From Betaproteobacteria bacterium (GTDB taxonomy: Bacteria; Pseudomonadota; Gammaproteobacteria; Burkholderiales; SG8-39), in the NCBI GenBank assembly GCA_005884335.1, contig VBCJ01000102.1:1-7023 (forward strand): 7,023 nucleotides of DNA, read 5' to 3'. Positions 1 through 5,243 of this stretch are shown here, piece after piece (the stretch's first letter is position 1; each line of letters opens with the position of its first letter). A model generated the notes under the pieces. The model was given only the letters and a program-made list of their open reading frames with translations, had not been told where the DNA came from and ran no database searches. Position numbers and translations under genes: made by a program.

Positions 1-692
1 TCCAGACTACGTCCTCGCAGACTAAGATCGAGTAACTTTTTATCAATGGATTTTCTTAATTCTATTTCCGAAATCTTCACACGTTTATCATCTTTATCAA
101 GGCCTACATTGTCCACTAGCCAACCATCAATTACAGTGGAATGAGGATAGGCATAGTCATTTGCAATATCATTCGCACAATAAAAAACAATTATCGCCTT
201 AGGCAAAATTCCAATTTGTTCTACTATCTCAACGAATTTGTCGTATTGGTGTTGCTGGCCTGTATGTGTTATCCCGCATTTTAGTATTTGAATGCCGGTC
301 AAATTCTCGATTACAGTGCCAAATTTTTCATGGAAAGGTGCATACCCCCACGTATAACTGTCTCCCGTTAAATAAACATAGTCTTCATATTGAGCATGCT
401 CTTTATCAAAGCAGCCTATTGAGTTCGACCAAATTGGATAAGTGATGCCATTTACCCAGTGATAACCCTTTTTGTTTTTGCCATTATCAAACCCTCTTTT
501 TTCATGTTTTACAAAATAGTCTTTGGAAAAAGGACCTTGCATCCCAATATTCGGCGCAAGTATGTCGCGTTGAAAATCCTCGCGGTACTCATTGAAGTTA
601 AGCGCATACTCATTGGGCAAAAAGAAGAACATCATGACATCGAAAAATATGATGGTTAACAAGACGATTAAAAGTGTTAATACGATTTTCAT
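1..692 (-). CDS. SGNH/GDSL hydrolase family protein, membrane-anchored (partial, C-terminus beyond left edge)
   Basis: The reading frame is open from an ATG at 692-690 to the left edge, giving 230 residues with no stop, so the gene is cut by the window. Residues about 3-26 form one hydrophobic segment that would anchor the protein in the inner membrane with the rest in the periplasm. SGNH signatures are visible: an N-S-x-G element at 90-93 that commonly precedes block I, block I G-D-S at 110-112 (predicted nucleophile Ser112) in GDSYTWGYA, a block II-like Cys-Gly at 139-140, and block III C-A-N-D at 172-175 (Asn174). The Asp-x-x-His block V would lie outside the window. Family members are esterases or acyl/acetyl transferase-like enzymes, often acting on surface polysaccharide; the substrate here is unknown. 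The gene starts 25 bases after the stop of the upstream carrier gene on the same strand, with no clear Shine-Dalgarno sequence. Its AT-rich composition contrasts sharply with all neighbours and suggests acquisition by transfer. The domain call is fairly secure; the function is not. Confidence 0.8.
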   Translation of the reverse strand, partial: MKIVLTLLIVLLTIIFFDVMMFFFLPNEYALNFNEYREDFQRDILAPNIGMQGPFSKDYFVKHEKRGFDNGKNKKGYHWVNGITYPIWSNSIGCFDKEHAQYEDYVYLTGDSYTWGYAPFHEKFGTVIENLTGIQILKCGITHTGQQHQYDKFVEIVEQIGILPKAIIVFYCANDIANDYAYPHSTVIDGWLVDNVGLDKDDKRVKISEIELRKSIDKKLLDLSLRGRSL

Positions 693-717
693 TATTTCTA
701 GACGATCGGCAGTTCAA

Positions 718-1935
718 TCAAGCCGCCACAGCCTCCCCCGCCCGCTTCAGTGGCCGCTCGTCGATCGGCAGATTCACGACCACGGAAATCACCGACAGCC
801 CGATCGCGATCAGCCACACGAGCTGGTACGAGCCGGTGCGGTCGAAGAGGTAGCCTCCGAGCCAGCCGCCGAAGAAGCTGCCGAGCTGGTGGAAGAAGAA
901 CACGAAGCCCGACAGCATCGCGAGATGCTTCACGCCGAAAATTCCCGCCACGACGCCGTTGGTGAGCGGCACCGTGCCGAGCCAGAGAAAGCCCATCGCG
1001 GCAGCGAACAGGTAGGCCGACATCGGCGTGAGTGGAAACGCGAGCAGCAGCGCGATCGCGACCCCGCGCGCGGCGTAGAGACCGGAGAGCAAGTAGGTCT
1101 TCGAGAAGCGGCCGCCGAGCTGCCCCGCGAGGTAGGAACCGAAAATATTGAACAGGCCGATGAGCGCAAGGGAAATCGTTCCATCGCGGACGGTGAGTCC
1201 CTGGTCTATGAGGAACGTCGGGAAGTGCGTGCCGATGAACACGACCTGGAAGCCGCAGGCGAAGTAGCCGACCCCAAGGAGCCAGAAGCCCTTGTGGCGG
1301 AAAGCCTCGGCGAGCGCTTCCTTCAGCGACACGCCCGCGGTGGCCGCGTGCGTGCCGTGGTAGCCCTTGTCGGCTACGCCGAATGAGGCCGGCATCACCA
1401 CGGCCACAAGCAGCGACAACGCGATCAGCGCGGAATACCAGCCGAAGCCCGAGATCAGAACGAGCGCAAGGGGCAGCAGCGCGAATTGGCCGAAGGAGCC
1501 CGCCGCGCTCGAGATGCCGAGCACGACGCTCCTCTTGTCGGCGGAATAGGCGCGCCCCAGCGCGCCGAAAACGATATTGAAAGTCGTGCAGCTCATGCCG
1601 ATGCCGACAAAGATGCCGATCGCGAGCGTGAGCCCGAGCGCGGTGCTCGAGTTCGCCATGAACACGAGACCGAGCGCGTACAGCAGCCCCCCCGCGAAGA
1701 GCACGCGCCTTGCGCCGAAGCGGTCGGCGAGCATTCCGGTAAACGGCTGCGTGATGCCCCACAGCAGGTTCTGCACCGCGACGGCGAAACCGAACACCTC
1801 GCGCCCCCAGCCGTTGTCCATGCTCATCGGCTGCAGGAACAGCCCGAAGCTGTGGCGGATGCCGAGCGCGAGCGTCAGAATCACGCTCGCGCAGACGAGC
1901 ATGACGGCGGGACTGGATTTGCGGAAATCGGGCAT
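718..1935 (-). CDS. Major facilitator superfamily (MFS) transporter, monocarboxylate/oxalate-formate-like
   Basis: This 405-residue protein has the usual length and layout of a 12-helix MFS carrier: hydrophobic stretches throughout, with a hydrophilic central loop at about residues 185-215 separating the two six-helix halves. The classic motif A lies between helices 2 and 3, at residues 67-78 (GMLADRFGARRV). The N-terminal region, with G-I-R-H-S-F-G at 25-31 and G-W-G-R at 42-45, resembles proteobacterial carriers related to the oxalate/formate antiporter and monocarboxylate groups, so a small organic anion is a reasonable but unproven substrate. It acts in the inner membrane. The ATG at 1935 is the best start; no strong Shine-Dalgarno sequence precedes it, and Met12 is a less likely alternative because it would remove residues before helix 1. 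The gene is divergent from the SulP gene, with 97 bases between the starts. A longer overlapping frame on the same strand (698-1966) gives an Arg/His-rich protein with no membrane helices and is a shadow. Confidence 0.9.
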   Translation of the reverse strand: MPDFRKSSPAVMLVCASVILTLALGIRHSFGLFLQPMSMDNGWGREVFGFAVAVQNLLWGITQPFTGMLADRFGARRVLFAGGLLYALGLVFMANSSTALGLTLAIGIFVGIGMSCTTFNIVFGALGRAYSADKRSVVLGISSAAGSFGQFALLPLALVLISGFGWYSALIALSLLVAVVMPASFGVADKGYHGTHAATAGVSLKEALAEAFRHKGFWLLGVGYFACGFQVVFIGTHFPTFLIDQGLTVRDGTISLALIGLFNIFGSYLAGQLGGRFSKTYLLSGLYAARGVAIALLLAFPLTPMSAYLFAAAMGFLWLGTVPLTNGVVAGIFGVKHLAMLSGFVFFFHQLGSFFGGWLGGYLFDRTGSYQLVWLIAIGLSVISVVVNLPIDERPLKRAGEAVAA

Positions 1936-2032
1936 GCCGGGATTTCAGCGCGAGGAAAAGCGTCACAGGATATCACGCAGCGAGCATCGCGACGGCGTTT
2001 GATACCATAGCGATTCCGGTCTTCACCCCGAC

Positions 2033-3820
2033 GTGACGCCTTCGACCGTTTCGATCACTCCGCTCTCGCGGCGCTTGTTCCCGCTCCTCAGGTGGTGGCC
2101 GCGGGTCGACCGCTCGACGCTGAAGGCCGACGCGCTCGCCGGATTGATCGGCGCCATCGTCGTGCTCCCGCAAGGCGTGGCCTTCGCGACGCTCGCGGGG
2201 CTCCCTCCCGAGTACGGCCTGTACTGCGCGATGGTCCCGACCGTCGTCGCGGCGCTGTTCGGCTCGTCCCTGCATACCGTCGCCGGGCCCACCAATCCGG
2301 TCTCGCTCATGGTGTTCGCCGTGCTCAGCCCTCTCGCGATGCCCATGACTCCGCATTACATCGAGCTCGCTCTCACGCTTGCACTGATGTCGGGAATCAT
2401 GATGCTGGCGCTGGGACTGCTCGGGTTCGGCTCGCTCGTGAAATTCATGTCGAGCTCGGTCGTAGTCGGCTTCACCGCGGCGCTCGCCGTGTTCATCTTC
2501 GCGAGCCAGCTCGGCAACTTCCTCGGCATCGCGTCGGCACCAGCGGGATTCGCCGATCTGGTCCTCGCGACGGTCAGGCGCCTGGGCGACGCCAAGCCGT
2601 GGGTGGTTCTCGTGGCGGCCGCGACGCTTGCGATCGGTGCGCTCTCGCAACGCGTCCTGCCGAGGATTCCGCAGATGCTGACCGCGATGGTTCTGGGTAG
2701 CGTCATGGCCTTCGTCCTCAATCGGGCGCTCGGCGCGGAGCGCACGGGCTTGCGCACGCTCGGCCCCCTGCCCGGCGCGCTCCCGCCGCTTTCGTTCCCG
2801 GACGTCTCGGCGGCAACGCTGCAAAGCCTCCTGCCGGGCGCCATCGCCGTCGCGCTGGTGTCGCTCACGCAGGCGCTCTCGATCGCCCACGCCATCGCGC
2901 TCAAATCGGGGCAGCGCCTCGACAACAACCAGGAATTCATCGCGCAGGGCCTCGCCAACATCACCGCGGCCTTCTTCTCGGGCTTTCCGACGAGCGCCTC
3001 CGCCAACCGCTGCGGCATCAACTACGATTCGGGCGCGAGGACCCCGATGTCGGCGATATTTTCCGCGCTGCTGCTGGTGCTCGTGCTGCTCGCGGTGGCG
3101 CCGCTCGTCGCCTACCTGCCGATCGCGGTCGTGGCGGGGCTGCTGTTCCTCGTCGCCTGGAACCTGATCGACTTTCAGCGCATCCGGAAAATCCTTGCCA
3201 CGAGCCGGGGCGAGGGCACGGTGCTCGCGGTCACTTTCTTTTCGACGCTCCTGCTCGACCTCGAGTTCGCGATCCTCGTGGGCGTGCTCGTCTCGTTGGT
3301 GTTGTACCTCAATCGCACATCCCACCCGATCCTGCGGAGCCTCGTGCCCGATCCGCGCCATACGGGGCGCAAGATGACCGAAGTCGAGGACAGCCTCCTC
3401 GAGTGCCCCCAGCTGAAGATCCTGCGCATCGAAGGCTCGATTTACTTCGGCGCGGTGGGCCACGTCGAGCGGCACCTCGACACGCTGCGCGAGCACAGTC
3501 CCGGCCAGAAACACCTGCTCCTGATGTCCAAGAGCATCAATTTCGTGGACATGGCGGGCGCCGAGCTGCTCACCGAGGAGGCGCGCCGGCGGCGTGCCGG
3601 CGGCGGTCAGCTCTACTTCTACAGCCTGAGGAAGCCGGTCGAGGAGCTGCTCGAGCGCGGCGGCTACATGGCGGAGCTCGGCCGCGAAAACGTCTTCCGC
3701 GGCAAGCGCGAGGCGATCGGCGGGGTGTTCACGCGGCTCGATCTTTCCATCTGCGCCACCTGCCGCGCGCGCATTTTCGAGGAGTGCGCGAGCGTGCCCG
3801 GACCCGGGGAGGCTCGATGA
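2033..3820 (+). CDS. SulP family inorganic anion transporter with C-terminal STAS domain
   Basis: This is a complete 595-residue SulP (SLC26-like) permease of the inner membrane, importing an anion such as sulfate or bicarbonate; the substrate cannot be fixed from sequence. The N-terminal SulP signature is at residues 45-64 (LPQGVAFATLAGLPPEYGLY), followed by the G-P-T-N-P element at 85-89. A multi-helix transport domain runs to about residue 427, including Q-G-L-A-N-I (305-310) and G-A-R-T-P-M-S (334-340). A STAS domain covers about 455-560, with V-D-M-A-G at 505-509 at the usual regulatory/nucleotide loop. After the STAS domain comes a short tail with Cys574, Cys577 and Cys585 (CxxC-x7-C), also seen in some proteobacterial homologues. 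The start is GTG: the frame has a stop at 2000-2002 and no other start codon before 2033, although no Shine-Dalgarno sequence is evident. The stop overlaps the start of the next gene, so the two are probably co-translated. Confidence 0.93.
   Translation: MTPSTVSITPLSRRLFPLLRWWPRVDRSTLKADALAGLIGAIVVLPQGVAFATLAGLPPEYGLYCAMVPTVVAALFGSSLHTVAGPTNPVSLMVFAVLSPLAMPMTPHYIELALTLALMSGIMMLALGLLGFGSLVKFMSSSVVVGFTAALAVFIFASQLGNFLGIASAPAGFADLVLATVRRLGDAKPWVVLVAAATLAIGALSQRVLPRIPQMLTAMVLGSVMAFVLNRALGAERTGLRTLGPLPGALPPLSFPDVSAATLQSLLPGAIAVALVSLTQALSIAHAIALKSGQRLDNNQEFIAQGLANITAAFFSGFPTSASANRCGINYDSGARTPMSAIFSALLLVLVLLAVAPLVAYLPIAVVAGLLFLVAWNLIDFQRIRKILATSRGEGTVLAVTFFSTLLLDLEFAILVGVLVSLVLYLNRTSHPILRSLVPDPRHTGRKMTEVEDSLLECPQLKILRIEGSIYFGAVGHVERHLDTLREHSPGQKHLLLMSKSINFVDMAGAELLTEEARRRRAGGGQLYFYSLRKPVEELLERGGYMAELGRENVFRGKREAIGGVFTRLDLSICATCRARIFEECASVPGPGEAR
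3806..3820 (+). promoter_or_regulatory. Ribosome binding site and ATGA stop-start overlap between sulP and the lipoprotein gene
   Basis: A GGGGAGG sequence at 3806-3812 lies four bases before ATG 3817-3819, and that ATG overlaps the TGA stop at 3818-3820. This arrangement supports the chosen start of the lipoprotein gene and implies that ribosomes finishing SulP can reinitiate on the lipoprotein message. Confidence 0.75.
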
Positions 3821-4419
3821 GGTTCCGCCGCACCGCGATCTTTCTGCTTGGGCTGCTCGCCGCCTGCGGCGGCCAGCCGAAGCTCCCTCCCCTCGCAACT
3901 GACGCGGTGGTGCTCGCCTTCGGCGACAGCCTGACCTTCGGGATCGGCGCGAACACCGGCGAAAGCTATCCGGCGCGGCTCGAGGCGCTGATCGGCCGCA
4001 AAGTGGTGTCAGCGGGCGTCCCCGGAGAAGCGAGCGCCGAAGGGCTTGCGCGCCTGCCCTCGGCGCTCGACGAAGCCAAGCCGCAGCTCGTCATTCTCTG
4101 TCACGGCGGCAACGATTTTCTGAGGAAGCTCGACGAAGCGCAGGCGGCGAACAACATCCGCGCCATGGTGCGCCTCGCCAGGGCGCAAGGCGCTCAGGTG
4201 GTGCTGATCGGCGTTCCGAAGCCCGGCCTGCTCCCCTCGCCCGCGGGCTTCTACGCGGATATTGCAAAGGAACTGCGCCTGCCCTACGAAGAGACGGCGC
4301 TCCGGAAGATCCTCACCGACAACGGACTGAAGTCCGATCTCGTTCATCCGAACGCGGCGGGTTACGCGCGGCTCGCTGAAGCGATTGCCGCGCTTTTGAA
4401 GAAAAGCGGGGCGGTGTGA
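3817..4419 (+). CDS. SGNH/GDSL hydrolase lipoprotein, TesA/arylesterase type
   Basis: This is a 200-residue secreted esterase or lysophospholipase-like enzyme. An N-terminal signal peptide (Arg-rich start, hydrophobic 7-15) ends in a lipobox Leu-Ala-Ala-Cys at 14-17, so Cys17 is predicted to be lipidated. The residues after it are Gly-Gly rather than Asp, which favours transport to the outer membrane. All four SGNH blocks are present: G-D-S at 36-38 (Ser38 nucleophile), Gly67, G-G-N-D at 97-100 (Asn99), and D-L-V-H at 174-177 (Asp174 and His177). Overall size and spacing match the TesA/acyl-CoA thioesterase I and arylesterase group. The ATG overlaps the SulP stop as ATGA, and a GGGGAGG sequence at 3806-3812 provides a good ribosome binding site. 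Translational coupling with sulP is likely, but no direct functional link between anion import and esterase activity is known. The catalytic call is strong; the natural substrate is unknown. Confidence 0.92.
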   Translation: MRFRRTAIFLLGLLAACGGQPKLPPLATDAVVLAFGDSLTFGIGANTGESYPARLEALIGRKVVSAGVPGEASAEGLARLPSALDEAKPQLVILCHGGNDFLRKLDEAQAANNIRAMVRLARAQGAQVVLIGVPKPGLLPSPAGFYADIAKELRLPYEETALRKILTDNGLKSDLVHPNAAGYARLAEAIAALLKKSGAV

Positions 4420-4581
4420 AGGCGCACTACGCCTGAGCGGGATGTCCCTGTCAGGGGTTACCCTCGATTCCATGTCAGGTGCTCCGTCGGTGGCGCTTTT
4501 CCCTGTTGTAGCGGAACAATGACTATCTTCCGGGCGTGCGCCGTACTATGCTGATGACATAGTCAGTCTTGGGACGTTCCC
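4420..4581. other. Intergenic stretch with several short inverted and direct repeats
   Basis: No gene is supported here. From left to right it holds AGGCG/CGCCT (4420-4424 and 4430-4434, five-base loop) directly after the lipoprotein stop; a near-palindrome CCCTG-T-CAGGG (4446-4456); two copies of TGTCAGG about 24 bases apart (4450-4456 and 4473-4479, within a base or so); and inverted repeats around 4520-4565 described separately. None of the hairpins is followed by a T-run, so no standard intrinsic terminator for the sulP operon can be called. The region could hold a promoter for the small downstream ORF or the worn end of a mobile element, but neither can be shown by eye. Confidence 0.4.
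4520..4565. repeat. Two overlapping inverted repeats that share one arm
   Basis: TGACTAT at 4520-4526 is exactly complementary in reverse to ATAGTCA at 4559-4565. ACTATG at 4545-4550 is exactly complementary in reverse to CATAGT at 4558-4563. Both pairings use the same right arm, so in RNA they would exclude each other. They lie 17 or more bases before the GTG of the small membrane ORF. An operator or an alternative-fold leader is possible, but arms of six or seven bases can arise by chance. Confidence 0.3.
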
Positions 4582-4731
4582 GTGGATCACCCCGTCATCG
4601 ATCGCCACCTCTGGATCGAAGTTGCCGAATACCTCGTTGCGGTCGTCGGCGTGATACTCATCGCCTGGACACTCGCCGAGGATCTCGGCTCGCCCCTTTG
4701 GGGCGGGCTGACCAGCATCCGACTGCGCTGA
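4582..4731 (+). CDS. Small hypothetical membrane protein (49 aa)
   Basis: A GTG-started frame encodes 49 residues beginning M-D-H-P-V-I-D-R-H and ending T-S-I-R-L-R. Residues about 16-31 are strongly hydrophobic (tract YLVAVVGVILIAW) and would make one membrane helix, preceded by L-W-I-E-V-A-E and followed by an acidic L-A-E-D-L-G. Codon use supports coding: about 39 of 49 third positions are G/C while second positions are much lower, as expected in a high-GC genome. A stop at 4555-4557 limits the start to this GTG, and GGGAC at 4571-4575 is a modest ribosome binding site. I do not recognise the family; the start loosely resembles small DUF1622-like membrane proteins, but it is too short to assign. 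A strong hairpin lies inside its 3' part. It is convergent with the ACT-domain gene, with 28 bases between the two stops. Confidence 0.5.
   Translation: MDHPVIDRHLWIEVAEYLVAVVGVILIAWTLAEDLGSPLWGGLTSIRLR
4688..4708. repeat. Strong GC-rich hairpin, three-base loop
   Basis: CGCCCC (4691-4696) and GGGGCG (4700-4705) pair perfectly around a TTT loop. With one G-U pair (4690/4706) and two more G-C pairs, the stem extends to nine pairs over 4688-4708 on the plus-strand RNA. No T-run follows on either strand, so it is not a standard intrinsic terminator. It sits inside the small ORF and just beyond the 3' ends of two convergent transcripts, where it could stabilise RNA ends or slow transcription. 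Confidence 0.5.
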
Positions 4732-4759
4732 GGCCCTGCGCAAGGCTGCTCGGGCCCGA

Positions 4760-5164
4760 CTATCTCGCGCCGAGTAGTCGCGACGTTCGGGCGATGTCCT
4801 TCGGCCTTACCCAGAAGATCGCGCCGAAGCGGCGGCTGCCCCCGGTCACCGCGTCCATCGCGACCATGTTGATCTTCGCCTTGGCGAGCTTTTCGAGGAT
4901 ACGAACCAGCGCGCCGACGCGGTCCTCGCCCTGCACCAGGAACGCGGTCTTCTTCTTGCCCAGTTTCACGCCTTTCTTTTTCGCCCCGCGCGCGAACTCG
5001 ACGGGCTTCGCCGGAACGAAATCGACCTGCGCCTTGCCGCCGTTGGGGAACCCAGTAAAAGCAAGCAGGTTCTGTTTGCCCTTCGCGATCGACCTCAGCA
5101 TTTCGACGCCCACTCCCGGGCGATTCGGCACCTGCATCGAGAAATATACGACTTTGCGGATCAT
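4760..5164 (-). CDS. ACT domain-containing protein (two ACT-like modules)
   Basis: This is a complete 134-residue cytosolic protein built from two beta-alpha-beta ACT-like halves, about residues 4-50 (starting V-V-Y-F-S-M-Q-V-P-N-R-P-G) and 73-121 (T-A-F-L-V-Q-G-E-D-R-V-G-A). A Lys/Gly-rich linker at 62-72 joins them. ACT modules usually bind small ligands such as amino acids and regulate enzymes. Here no enzyme domain is attached, so it is a stand-alone ACT protein of a type common in proteobacteria, with unknown ligand. An excellent ribosome binding site, AAAGGAGG (complement of 5169-5176), sits four bases before the ATG and fixes the start. It follows the oxidoreductase gene on the same strand after 79 bases, so co-transcription is possible but the strong independent binding site leaves room for separate expression. 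Confidence 0.85.
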   Translation of the reverse strand: MIRKVVYFSMQVPNRPGVGVEMLRSIAKGKQNLLAFTGFPNGGKAQVDFVPAKPVEFARGAKKKGVKLGKKKTAFLVQGEDRVGALVRILEKLAKAKINMVAMDAVTGGSRRFGAIFWVRPKDIARTSRLLGAR

Positions 5165-5176
5165 GGTTCCTCCTTT
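5165..5176 (-). promoter_or_regulatory. Strong ribosome binding site of the ACT-domain gene
   Basis: Read on the minus strand, AAAGGAGG is followed by AACC and then ATG. This is the best Shine-Dalgarno sequence in the window and suggests that the ACT protein is translated more strongly than its upstream neighbour, whose GTG start has only AGGA. Confidence 0.8.
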
Positions 5177-5243
5177 CGAAATAGTGCTACTTTACCGATA
5201 GCACTGCCGGAGGAAACTGGCAAGCGAATTCGCGCCGGGGCTC

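Noticed and set aside
592..1386. A 264-codon plus-strand frame opposite the MFS gene
   Set aside because: Low-complexity charged composition typical of an antisense frame; the MFS protein on the minus strand has the expected helices and motif A.
698..1966. A 422-codon minus-strand frame overlapping the MFS gene in another frame
   Set aside because: It is longer than the MFS frame but encodes an Arg/His/Ala-rich product without membrane helices, so length alone is misleading.
1936..2032. Divergent promoters between the MFS and SulP genes
   Set aside because: Promoters must exist somewhere here, but I could not find a -35/-10 pair with acceptable spacing on either strand, so none is called.
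1973..3898. A 641-codon open frame on the minus strand opposite SulP
   Set aside because: Its product is extremely rich in Arg, Glu, His and Asp with no domain pattern, as expected from the strand opposite a high-GC gene; SulP on the plus strand has clear family motifs over the same span.
4391..4408. Perfect inverted repeat CGCTTTT-GAAG-AAAAGCG at the end of the lipoprotein gene
   Set aside because: It lies within codons for Ala-Leu-Leu-Lys-Lys-Ser and is followed by GGGGCGG rather than a T-run on the plus strand, so it is not a normal terminator and is explained by coding sequence.
3403..4419. A 338-residue extended version of the SGNH lipoprotein starting inside sulP
   Set aside because: The extra N-terminal part is a shadow of the STAS region; the signal peptide, lipobox and ribosome binding site all point to ATG 3817.
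4732..4759. GGCCC/GGGCC inverted repeat between the small ORF and the ACT gene as a bidirectional terminator
   Set aside because: Only five pairs with a 15-base loop and no T-run on either side; common by chance at this GC content.
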